64,000 bases of DNA from assembly GCA_017480115.1 (NCBI GenBank), contig JAFVBH010000058.1, positions 1 through 64,000 on the forward strand, in the 5' to 3' direction. The translations under genes and the position numbers were made by a program. Positions 16,674 to 23,495 of this stretch are shown here, piece by piece. The DNA is from Clostridia bacterium. GTDB taxonomy: Bacteria; Bacillota; Clostridia; Oscillospirales; Acutalibacteraceae. The notes beneath the pieces were generated by a model that had not been told where the DNA came from, ran no database searches, and saw only the letters and a program-made list of their open reading frames with translations. Numbering within the stretch: the first letter of the stretch is position 1; each line of letters begins with the position of its first letter.

Positions 16674-17813
16674 TTACAGCAGTGTAATTTTTTTACCGAT
16701 CAGATTCGGAATTTCCCGGCGGAAGATCCTGCCGGAAAAGCCCTCTGACGGCAACGGAAGAAAGCGCGCGCCCGCAGGACAAACCGGCCGGTACAACGGG
16801 TCCGCGATCACGGTATCCTCCGCGCGCAACAGCGAAACCAGATCCGTTTCATCGGGGCACTGAGCGTCCGCCGCAGTCAAAAGCGGCGCTTCCGTTTCCA
16901 ATGGGCAAAGCACCCGCGCGGTTTTCCCCGTCTGCGCGGAGATCGCCGCCGCCAACGAACCGCAGGTGATACTCTCGCCGATAATCGTATAATCCGCATG
17001 ATCGCCGCCTACACGGTCGGTAAACGCATGTATGACTGTTTGCTGCCGGGCGGCGGTTTTTATATGCGCAAGTAAATTCCCTGAAAAATTCTCCCCGAAC
17101 GGCACGCCCGTTACGTACGGTATGCCATACGTTTTTTGCAGGTATTTTGCCGTTGCCATACCGGCGTAGGAGACTACCAAATTTACATGTGCCGCGGCGG
17201 CGCCTGCAAGTTCCTCCAATGTGGCGCCCATCGCCCATGCGGAAACGACCCGTATCCCGTTTGCTTCCAAAAACGTTTTTATATCTTCCGCGCTGCCGTT
17301 AACAGAAAAATCCAGCGGCGTCAGCCCGAGGATATTGGCGGAGAGTGTATCCGTTTTTTGCGCATCGGCGTTCACAAAGCGTTTTGCCAGCGCGGCAAAC
17401 GCCTCTCCCGCCCCCATAAGGTAGGAACGCATACCGTTGGCGGCAATGCCGAAAGACGGGATTCCCGTTCGTTTTTCGATCACCGCCGCGATCGCGGACA
17501 GATCCGTCCCCACGACCATGGGGATCGGCGATCCCGCCAGCGCGATAAACCGTGGGTGCAGCGCGTTTGCCGCGTCCACCGTATCACGAATCAGCTTCTC
17601 GTCATCTCCCATGATGGCCTCGGTCTCAGAAAGTCCCGAGAGAAAGACCATGCTGTCCGTATCATACCAGCGCGGCTCATCATGGGTATTGTAGGTGGAA
17701 TTGCACCCCGACGCATCGTGCATGATGCTCATACCCCCCAGCTCAAACAGCGCGGAGCAAACCCCCATAGTGTCGGAGGTATACGTTGAAATAAAGGCAG
17801 ATGTTTGTTTCAT
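16674..17813 (-). CDS. Nitrogenase component 1-like protein, subunit B
   Basis: 379 residues of the oxidoreductase/nitrogenase component 1 family (NifD/NifK/BchN/BchB superfamily). The N-terminus carries Cys19 (MGVCSALF) and Cys37 (HDASGCNSTY) at the positions of the first and second cluster ligands. The third ligand position reads AGSPIPMVVGTD, with Ser replacing Cys. A middle Rossmann-like region (WAMGATLEELAGAAAAHVNLVVS) and PYVTGVPFGENF follow. It lacks any FeMo-cofactor-type Cys/His pair that I can recognise. ATG 17813 is preceded by CACGGTGATAGT; an earlier in-frame Met has no such site. It lies 26 nt after subunit A, which it probably dimerises with. Confidence 0.8.
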   Translation of the reverse strand: MKQTSAFISTYTSDTMGVCSALFELGGMSIMHDASGCNSTYNTHDEPRWYDTDSMVFLSGLSETEAIMGDDEKLIRDTVDAANALHPRFIALAGSPIPMVVGTDLSAIAAVIEKRTGIPSFGIAANGMRSYLMGAGEAFAALAKRFVNADAQKTDTLSANILGLTPLDFSVNGSAEDIKTFLEANGIRVVSAWAMGATLEELAGAAAAHVNLVVSYAGMATAKYLQKTYGIPYVTGVPFGENFSGNLLAHIKTAARQQTVIHAFTDRVGGDHADYTIIGESITCGSLAAAISAQTGKTARVLCPLETEAPLLTAADAQCPDETDLVSLLRAEDTVIADPLYRPVCPAGARFLPLPSEGFSGRIFRREIPNLIGKKITLL

Positions 17814-17839
17814 ACTATCACCGTGTTCTGAATTACGCG

Positions 17840-19162
17840 TTAAAAGCAGCAGCCGCACCCCAGCCCTTTAATCTGGATCAGCGATTTTGTATCCTTTTCA
17901 TGCATGTATGCATCTTGGATCAACCCGCACAGCCGGACAATGCCGTCAAAGCCCAGCATACCGCCGGTCTCCACCACGTTGACAAAATGGCGGGAGGCGG
18001 TAAAATACGCCGCCTTTTGCCCAATGGCAAGGATTCTCTCCTGCGAGGCTTGCGGACGGGCAAACCGCATGGCTGCATGCGCCGTGGGGTACAGCATCAG
18101 CGAGGGACAAAGCGTCCGTATGCTTTCAAAATCGGATGCTTCCTCTGCCAGAAAGCCGTCTGCATAAACGGTTTTGACCTGAACACCGTACCGCAGCAGC
18201 AACCTCGCCAGACTCAGCGGTCGAAACGTTGCGGTATAGTCGATGGCAACGGGTGTATTCCCCAGCAGCGCTTTTGTTTCCCGCAGCGCCTGATCTGCTT
18301 GCTGCCGCAGGGGGGCGACGTCGGGACAATCCGTATGCAGGATTTCCGCCAAACGGTGAAGCGTCGCTTCAATCTCATCTAAGTCATAAGACGCGGGCAG
18401 ATAATAATGAACGGCGCCCATGCGCCTTGCCAGCGTATCGCCCGCCGGAACCGCGGCGGGATTATAGGTCAGATTGACCGCACTTGCCGCCATTTGTTTA
18501 TATTCTGCATAGCTCTTTACCGTCGTAATATCCCGCAGGGTATAACCGGCATTTTTAATCAACTGCACAAACTCGCTCGACGCCAATGTGGGCAGATCAT
18601 TACCGATGATATTGACCGCCCGCGGATCAAGCGGCAGGGGCGTGAGCGCCGCATACAACTGCCGACGCATCAACTGGTCGGGATTCAGCCCGCTCTTTCG
18701 CATGATCGGGTTCATATAACAATCCGTAAAATCGATCTGCGGGAACCGTTCTCTTAAAATTTTATAAACCCGTTTCAGATTCGTCACAAGAAAATGATGA
18801 ATGCAGCTGGTATAAATCAGCACTGCGGGCGGCTGTTGCGGCAAACGGTGCAGTATATCCGTCACCCCGTCGATGATCAGTTCCTCCATATCCCCTTCAA
18901 GGACGTTGTTTTCTTTGATCGCGATCATCGAAAATCTGTCCTGCGCGTTCATCTCCGCAGCGGTGAGCACCACACCCCGCAGACACCCTTGGGCGCATAC
19001 AAAAATTTCGTGCGCGCCGGGAATCAGCATGCCTGTATGGACAATGTTCCAGGTGCCCCGCGCCGGCGCGCTGTATTCCAGCCCCGCCGGAAACGGCGAC
19101 GGAAAACCCGCGTCTTTGATTTTAACGCCAACCGCTTGGGCGGCTTGTATTCGTTTCAGCAT
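17840..19162 (-). CDS. Nitrogenase component 1-like protein, subunit A, with Cys-rich tail
   Basis: 440 residues, a second and more divergent component 1-like subunit. Near the N-terminus TGMLIPGAHEIFVCAQGC has Cys56 and Cys60 around the second ligand position. The first ligand position is not Cys. The third is present as Cys120 in YTSCIHHFL. Middle segments NIIGNDLPTLASSEF and AVHYYLPASYDLDEIE resemble the family. The last residues read GLGCGCCF (Cys436, 438, 439), an unusual exposed cysteine cluster that could bind metal. Cysteines lost in subunit B are kept here and vice versa, which fits one shared cluster at the A-B interface. ATG 19162 follows CGAGGGGTAAATT, 3 nt after nifH-like. Confidence 0.78.
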   Translation of the reverse strand: MLKRIQAAQAVGVKIKDAGFPSPFPAGLEYSAPARGTWNIVHTGMLIPGAHEIFVCAQGCLRGVVLTAAEMNAQDRFSMIAIKENNVLEGDMEELIIDGVTDILHRLPQQPPAVLIYTSCIHHFLVTNLKRVYKILRERFPQIDFTDCYMNPIMRKSGLNPDQLMRRQLYAALTPLPLDPRAVNIIGNDLPTLASSEFVQLIKNAGYTLRDITTVKSYAEYKQMAASAVNLTYNPAAVPAGDTLARRMGAVHYYLPASYDLDEIEATLHRLAEILHTDCPDVAPLRQQADQALRETKALLGNTPVAIDYTATFRPLSLARLLLRYGVQVKTVYADGFLAEEASDFESIRTLCPSLMLYPTAHAAMRFARPQASQERILAIGQKAAYFTASRHFVNVVETGGMLGFDGIVRLCGLIQDAYMHEKDTKSLIQIKGLGCGCCF

Positions 19163-19165
19163 AAT

Positions 19166-19921
19166 TTACCCCTCGCAGCTGCGCAGTAATGCATCGGCAA
19201 GGGCGCGGTATTGCCCCGCCATGGGCGACTCCGGAAACGCCTCGATCACGGTCTTCCCCAAATCCTCGGCGTCGGTGACGGTATCGCTGCGATCCAGCGT
19301 GCCAACAACCGTCGTATGCACATCGTCCGCCAGCTCACGTACCTTTTCGTCCTCGTTTTTCACATTGCGTCGGTTCAGGATCAATCCGCCCAGCGCAGCA
19401 TAACCACGGTCGCGGAAATTCTCGGTCGCCACGGCGATATTTGCCGCCGCGTGGATCGCCATATTCTCCCCCGAGGTGACGATAAACACCTTATCCGCGT
19501 AGCCGCCGCGCATGGGCATTGAAAATCCGCCGCAGACAACGTCCCCCAGCACATCGTAAAAGACCACGTCGGGCTGATAAACCGCATACGCGCCCTTTTC
19601 CTCCAATTTATCCAGCGCCGCCGCAATTCCGCGCCCCGCGCAGCCCAGCCCAGGCGTCGGTCCCCCCGCCTCAACGCAGACTACGCCGCCATATCCCTCG
19701 GCGACCATCTCTGCCAGCGTGAAATCATTCTGCCTGTCCCTGACAAGGGACAACACCGTGGCAAGGGGCGCCTCCCCGCGCAGCAGCGCCGTAGAATCCG
19801 CCTTGGGATCACAGCCGATCTGCATGACCTTATAGCCTTTATCCGCCAACGCGGCGGCAACATTGGATACAGTGGTGGATTTGCCGATTCCACCCTTGCC
19901 GTAAACTGCAATCTTTATCAT
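19166..19921 (-). CDS. NifH/BchL-like nitrogenase iron protein family ATPase
   Basis: 251 residues. The deviant Walker [10 protein letters not shown] (9-17) and [10 protein letters not shown] follow the Fe-protein pattern. The two cluster-ligand cysteines are present: Cys94 in [11 protein letters not shown] and Cys130 in [16 protein letters not shown]. It should form a homodimer holding one [4Fe-4S] cluster and pass electrons, driven by ATP, to the neighbouring component 1-like subunits. It is shorter than true NifH (~290 residues), lacking the usual C-terminal extension. No nifB, nifE or nifN is near, so it is unlikely to be a real nitrogenase. It lies in one operon with the ABC importer. 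Confidence 0.88.
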   Translation of the reverse strand: MIKIAVYGKGGIGKSTTVSNVAAALADKGYKVMQIGCDPKADSTALLRGEAPLATVLSLVRDRQNDFTLAEMVAEGYGGVVCVEAGGPTPGLGCAGRGIAAALDKLEEKGAYAVYQPDVVFYDVLGDVVCGGFSMPMRGGYADKVFIVTSGENMAIHAAANIAVATENFRDRGYAALGGLILNRRNVKNEDEKVRELADDVHTTVVGTLDRSDTVTDAEDLGKTVIEAFPESPMAGQYRALADALLRSCEG

Positions 19922-19982
19922 TGTATCACACCTGCTTTTTATTATAATGGAAAATAAAAAATTAATGATTCATCATTCATTT

Positions 19983-20026
19983 TTCAATCATGGTTTATCG
20001 GCTATGCCGATCAATCAGAATTCACA
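19983..20026. repeat. Small mosaic repeat fragment
   Basis: The fragment TTTATCGGCTATGCCGATCAATCAGAATT, read in pieces, is a degraded copy of the intergenic palindrome. It is preceded by ATGATTCATCATTCATTT, the reverse of the GAATGATGAAT module. It fills the gap between the NifH-like gene and the ABC ATPase and overlaps the ATPase stop. Confidence 0.6.
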
Positions 20027-20818
20027 TATCTCCACCGGCACTACATCCGGCACGGTTTTTCCTTCGGCTTGCATCTGCCCGATCGCCACCTGTACGCCGA
20101 AAGCGTTTCGGATATTTTCTTCGGTAATGATCGCGTCCGCGCCGCCGAACCGGCTGCCTCCGTCTGCCGACAGCAGCAAAGCTTTATTCGCCCGCTGCAA
20201 AGCGTGCGCGGGGAAATGGGTATTAAAGACACAGGTCATACCCTCTGCCGCCAGACTTGACACCGCCTCCAAGACGAGCAACTGATTTTTAAAATCGAGA
20301 TTAGACTCCGGTTCGTCAAGCACCAGGATCTGCGGCTGCGCGGCAAGCGCGCGGGCGATCAGCGTCATTTGCAGTTCGCCGCCGGAGAGCTCCGTACATC
20401 GCTTTTGCGCCAGATGCCCGATACGTAAACGCGACAAAGACGCGTCCGCATACGCAAGGTCTGTTGCGGACGGTTTTGCAAAAGTGCCGATATGGCTGCC
20501 TCTGCCCAGCAACACAAATTCCAGCACCGTCGTCGCGCTTGCCGTTCCCTTTGCCTGCGGCACGTAGGCAACTGTACGCCATAACGCACGATGGGGGATC
20601 TCTTTCATATTTTTCCCGTCCAAAAAACTACCGCCCGACGACCATTTTAAAAATCCCAGTATGCACCGTAACAGCGTGGTCTTTCCCGCGCCGTTCGCGC
20701 CGAGAATAGCGACCACATCACCGGGCGCGGCGGAAAAACTGACGTTTTTCAAGACCTCTTTGCCGCCTCTTTTATAAGAAAAGCAGCCGTTGTCCACGGA
20801 AAGTATCATAAGCGCCAC
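20015..20818 (-). CDS. ABC transporter ATPase (FecE/BtuD-type)
   Basis: 267 residues. It has Walker A GANGAGKTT (about residues 40-48), the Q-loop at AYVPQAKG, the signature ELSGGELQMTLIARAL, Walker B ILVLDEPESNLDF and a switch His in NTHFP. It energises the FecCD-type permease that overlaps its start by 13 nt, importing a metallophore, heme or corrinoid-like compound. The family's usual LSGGQ reads LSGGE. Its stop lies in a repeat fragment, 93 nt before the NifH-like gene. Confidence 0.92.
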   Translation of the reverse strand: MALMILSVDNGCFSYKRGGKEVLKNVSFSAAPGDVVAILGANGAGKTTLLRCILGFLKWSSGGSFLDGKNMKEIPHRALWRTVAYVPQAKGTASATTVLEFVLLGRGSHIGTFAKPSATDLAYADASLSRLRIGHLAQKRCTELSGGELQMTLIARALAAQPQILVLDEPESNLDFKNQLLVLEAVSSLAAEGMTCVFNTHFPAHALQRANKALLLSADGGSRFGGADAIITEENIRNAFGVQVAIGQMQAEGKTVPDVVPVEICEF

Positions 20819-21840
20819 CCTCCGCTTCTGCGCATCAATACAATAAAGAACGGCGCGCCGATCATGGCGGTCAGAATGGAAAGCGGTAATTCCGACGGCG
20901 TCAGCGTCCGCGCAAGGGTATCGACGATCACCGTAAAGGCGGAACCGATCATCACCGACGCGGGCACCAGCGCCAAATGATTATTCCCATAGCGCATGCG
21001 GGCGATATGGGGGACCAACAGTCCGATCCAGCCCACCTGCCCGCACATAGAAACACATGCTGCGGTCACCGCTGTGGCGCAAAGCACGGTCACGGCGCGC
21101 ATCGCCGGCAGGTTCATGCCTGTGGCGCGCGCTTCGTCCTCTGAGAGGGTGAGGATATTCAGCCGCCATCGCAAAATATATAATACGAAAATGCCGATCA
21201 GGACCGCGGGCGCGCCCAGCGCTAACGATCTGTAATTTGCGGCGCTCATGCTGCCCATCAACCAGTAAGTAATAGCTGGCAGCTGCGATTCGGTATCGGC
21301 AACGAATTTTACAAGAGAGATCAACGCGGTGAACAGCGAGCCGACCATAATGCCCGACAGGATCATCATACCCAACGGCGACCGCCCCTTGGACGAACCG
21401 GCAAGATAAGTCAGCAGCACCGCCAGCAGCCCGAACAACATCGCGCTCCCCTGCACCCAAAGCAATCCCGCGCCGAAGAGCAGCGCCAGCGCCGCGCCGA
21501 AACAGGCGCCCGAGGCGACGCCCAGCGTATCGGGCGTCGCGAGGGGGTTTGCGAATAAACTTTGAAAAGCGCAGCCAGAAACCGAAAGTCCCGCGCCCAC
21601 CAACAGCGCAAGCAGAATGCGCGGCAGGCGGTATTTCCAAAGCACGGATTCCAGCTGCGTATCCAGCGCCGCGTCCATGCCGAACTTTTCCCCGACCGAA
21701 CGAAAAATATACGCCGAAGACACCTGCATGCGTCCCACCGCCAAGGCGATCATGACCGCCAGCACAGGCAACAGCAGCAAGACCGCTCGGCTGCCCGCCG
21801 TCAGTCCGCCCGCGTTTTGCAAGGGTGATCGTTTGCTCAT
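20806..21840 (-). CDS. FecCD-family ABC transporter permease
   Basis: 344 residues with about nine or ten membrane helices. The family landmarks are LPRILLALLVGAGLSVSG near residue 75, FANPLATPDTLGVASGACFGA, GxxxG-rich helices, and WIGLLVPHIAR near the C-terminus. It forms the membrane channel of a siderophore/heme/vitamin B12-type importer with the ATPase and the lipoprotein. The start overlaps the stop of the upstream regulator-like gene by 4 nt, so translation is coupled. Confidence 0.93.
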   Translation of the reverse strand: MSKRSPLQNAGGLTAGSRAVLLLLPVLAVMIALAVGRMQVSSAYIFRSVGEKFGMDAALDTQLESVLWKYRLPRILLALLVGAGLSVSGCAFQSLFANPLATPDTLGVASGACFGAALALLFGAGLLWVQGSAMLFGLLAVLLTYLAGSSKGRSPLGMMILSGIMVGSLFTALISLVKFVADTESQLPAITYWLMGSMSAANYRSLALGAPAVLIGIFVLYILRWRLNILTLSEDEARATGMNLPAMRAVTVLCATAVTAACVSMCGQVGWIGLLVPHIARMRYGNNHLALVPASVMIGSAFTVIVDTLARTLTPSELPLSILTAMIGAPFFIVLMRRSGGWRL

Positions 21841-22094
21841 GCCTTTGTCCCCGTGTTGGAATATACCGTTTTTGCGCTTACGCCGTCCAGCCTGCCGATC
21901 TTCCCCGATACGGCGCTGATCTTATCCTGCGGCGCGTCAACGGCAAGACTGATAATATTAATTCCCTTTTCCCGATAAGGAATCCCCATTCTGCCGATGA
22001 TATACGCGCTGTATTCATGCAAAATTTCATTCAGCCGAACGGTAGAATCCGGATTTTCCACAATAATGGCGATGATGGCGACTCTGGTGTCCAT
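21837..22094 (-). CDS. Small ACT-like protein, TM1266 / putative iron-only hydrogenase system regulator family
   Basis: 85 residues with a ferredoxin-like beta-alpha-beta pattern: RVAIIAIIVENPDSTVRLNE, IIGRMGIPYREKGINIIS, and DKISAVSGKIGRLDGVSAKT. This matches small NikR/ACT-like proteins named for TM1266, often found beside [FeFe]-hydrogenase maturation genes. No hydrogenase gene is present here; it leads the nitrogenase-like operon instead. It has no DNA-binding domain, so it may sense a ligand or metal. ATG 22094 has GGAGG five nt upstream; a GTG at 22106 would lie before that site. Confidence 0.72.
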   Translation of the reverse strand: MDTRVAIIAIIVENPDSTVRLNEILHEYSAYIIGRMGIPYREKGINIISLAVDAPQDKISAVSGKIGRLDGVSAKTVYSNTGTKA

Positions 22095-22106
22095 AATATC
22101 CTCCAC

Positions 22107-22250
22107 AAGAAAGCGGGTTGACGCTTTTGTTCTACGCCATCGCCGCTGCCCATTAGGGCAGGTTCGGCGGGCGTTATAATTTTTTTTAAATAGGAAACGA
22201 GTTGTTTCCTATTTAAAAAAATGCCGCACCTGTAACAGATGCGGCATAAA
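22107..22250 (-). promoter_or_regulatory. Structured leader / candidate attenuator of the nitrogenase-like operon
   Basis: Read on the minus strand, a 13-bp hairpin (22247-22221, ATGCCGCATCTGT paired with ACAGGTGCGGCAT) is followed by a run of seven T, a textbook terminator. Its T-run is also the left arm of a second, 18-bp stem (TTTTTTTAAATAGGAAAC with its complement, 22221-22181). A third imperfect stem (ACGCC-GCCG-CTGCCC with its partners, about 22175-22133) and a small AAGCG/CGCTT hairpin lie before the ribosome site of the TM1266-like gene. Overlapping hairpins suggest conditional read-through. I do not recognise a known riboswitch class. Confidence 0.5.
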
Positions 22251-22320
22251 TAGAATGATTCCGTATTATAACCGTATCTTCCGTCTCAAACCGTATTTTT
22301 AACGTCAGAACACAGTCAAA

Positions 22321-22349
22321 ATTATAGCACTGTTTGCATGGTTTGTCAA
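22321..22349 (-). promoter_or_regulatory. Perfect-consensus sigma-A promoter overlapping the XRE stop codon
   Basis: On the minus strand TTGACA (22349-22344), a 17-nt spacer and TATAAT (22326-22321). The -35 box contains the TGA stop of the XRE gene. Transcription would start near 22314 and meet the terminator at 22247 after a leader of about 65 nt. That leader contains three copies of ATACGG. Confidence 0.8.
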
Positions 22350-22543
22350 TCAACCTCCCAGAATAATTCGTCCAGTGTCTTATCCAGCGCCTTGCAGATC
22401 GCGATACACAGTTTGATGGTAGGATTATAATCCCCTTTTTCAATGGCGCTGACTGTCTGTCTGGATACATTTACCGCGTCGGCCAGCGCCTGCTGAGACA
22501 TATCCTTGGCAGCGCGCGCCGCCTTTAAACGCAGGTTTTTCAT
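22346..22543 (-). CDS. XRE-family HTH regulator (short, YozG/YvaO-like)
   Basis: 65 residues that are almost entirely one helix-turn-helix domain: LRLKAARAAKDMSQQALA, then VSRQTVSAIEKGDYNPT and LCIAICKALDKTLDELF. This short form usually sits downstream of a small membrane protein, as here. ATG 22543 is preceded by GGAGGCGGAGGA and overlaps the upstream stop (ATGA). It probably controls its own operon through the palindrome in the promoter at 23088-23116. Confidence 0.9.
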   Translation of the reverse strand: MKNLRLKAARAAKDMSQQALADAVNVSRQTVSAIEKGDYNPTIKLCIAICKALDKTLDELFWEVD

Positions 22544-23055
22544 TCCTCCGCCTCCGCCCGGCTGCCGCCGTACCGCCGTACCAAAAGCGCGATCAGGATC
22601 ACCGTAAACACCGCCAGACATGCCGGCTGCACACATGCCATGGTCAGTACGCCGTTCCGCAGGAACGCGCCGTTTCTGATCTTTGCTGCCGTGCCGACGC
22701 CCTGCGTCACAATATTCACAGCCAGCAGCAGAATATATCCGCCGGGCGTCTGTTTTGCCGTGAAAAACGCATCGTGATGTATACAGTCCAGCGCAAATAC
22801 CGTTACGCCGACAAACATCGCCATCATCATGCCGACGCCGTCCTCCATGACCGGTTTTTCGCTGAACAGTACGATCAGCGCATGCAGCACGCAATAGATC
22901 GTCACCGCAAAAAACGCGCGTTTATAGGCGTTTCCCCGCAGCAGCGCCTGCCGCTCGTCAAACGCGCCGCCGTTCTTCTTTTGGTACCGCCATACTAGGA
23001 TCACGATCACAAGGATAACCGCCGCTGCGACAGCAAAACTGAGATAATCCGTCAT
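22540..23055 (-). CDS. Small integral membrane protein paired with an XRE regulator
   Basis: 171 residues with four or five predicted membrane helices. The first, residues 5-22, is followed by FDERQALLRGNAYKRAF, a cytoplasmic segment I recognise from small membrane proteins co-encoded with short XRE regulators (DUF2178/DUF3796-like). No catalytic motif is seen. Function unknown; a role in sensing or membrane stress is possible. Its promoter is strong and close (23088-23116). Confidence 0.75.
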   Translation of the reverse strand: MTDYLSFAVAAAVILVIVILVWRYQKKNGGAFDERQALLRGNAYKRAFFAVTIYCVLHALIVLFSEKPVMEDGVGMMMAMFVGVTVFALDCIHHDAFFTAKQTPGGYILLLAVNIVTQGVGTAAKIRNGAFLRNGVLTMACVQPACLAVFTVILIALLVRRYGGSRAEAEE

Positions 23056-23087
23056 TTTTATGACCTCCGTTTCTTTTATTTACCCAT

Positions 23088-23116
23088 ATTGTAACATATC
23101 AAACTCAATATGTCAA
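23088..23116 (-). promoter_or_regulatory. Promoter with palindromic operator for the XRE operon
   Basis: Minus strand TTGACA (23116-23111), 17 nt, TACAAT (23093-23088). The spacer region contains ACATAT-8 nt-ATATGT, a perfect inverted repeat placed to block RNA polymerase. The downstream XRE protein is the natural candidate to bind it. Confidence 0.75.
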
Positions 23117-23181
23117 GTATATTTTACGTTTTTCTATTTAAAATTGCATTCGTTATGTTTTGGGAATTTATGATTTTTCTA

Positions 23182-23210
23182 TTGAAAAGCAAAACTTTCC
23201 GTGTTATAAT
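23182..23210 (+). promoter_or_regulatory. Promoter of the ileS T-box transcript
   Basis: TTGAAA (23182-23187), 17 nt, TATAAT (23205-23210). Transcription would begin near 23217, just before the T-box Stem I. Confidence 0.8.
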
Positions 23211-23216
23211 ATTTTT

Positions 23217-23475
23217 ATTATGAATGAAAAACGATGACGGAGACAGTAGTTTTCGGAAGAAAGCAGCAGAGAGCGGGCGGTCGGTGCAAGCCCGCGCCGA
23301 TACGCCGAAACTGAACATCACTCCCGAGTTCCTGCCCGAAAGAGCCCTCAAGTAGACGCAGGCGGCATCTCACCGTTACCGGAGACGCATATTATTTGTA
23401 TGCCGTAAAGGGTGGTTTATAAGCGAAGTATGATCTTCGTCCCTTGTCGGGACGGGGATATTTTTGTCTCTTTAC
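23217..23475 (+). promoter_or_regulatory. T-box leader (tRNA-Ile sensing) controlling ileS
   Basis: Stem I landmarks are AGAGAGC (23268-23274) with GGTCGGTGCAAGCC (23279-23292). The specifier region CTGAACATCACTCCCGAGT (about 23311-23329) presents ATC, an isoleucine codon, at 23316-23318. CACCGTTACCGG (23371-23382) is the conserved Stem III region. The T-box itself reads AAGGGTGGT (23408-23416), whose TGGT pairs with the uncharged ACCA end. The usual ACCGCG that follows is replaced by TTATAAGCG. The terminator stem CGTCCC/GGGACG (23438-23454) precedes ATATTTTT. Uncharged tRNA-Ile should allow read-through into ileS. Confidence 0.9.
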
Positions 23476-23495
23476 GGCAAAGAAAGGAAGAACGT

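Noticed and set aside
15466-22094. True nitrogen-fixing nitrogenase
   Set aside because: No nifB, nifE, nifN or full-length NifD/K; cluster ligands are partly lost and the Fe protein is short. Also rejected as a photosynthetic BchLNB because the context is an ABC importer in a Firmicute-like genome.
22107-22180. Known riboswitch (cobalamin, Moco, FMN, THF) in the nitrogenase-like leader
   Set aside because: I could not find the conserved cores of these classes by eye; only generic hairpins are supported.
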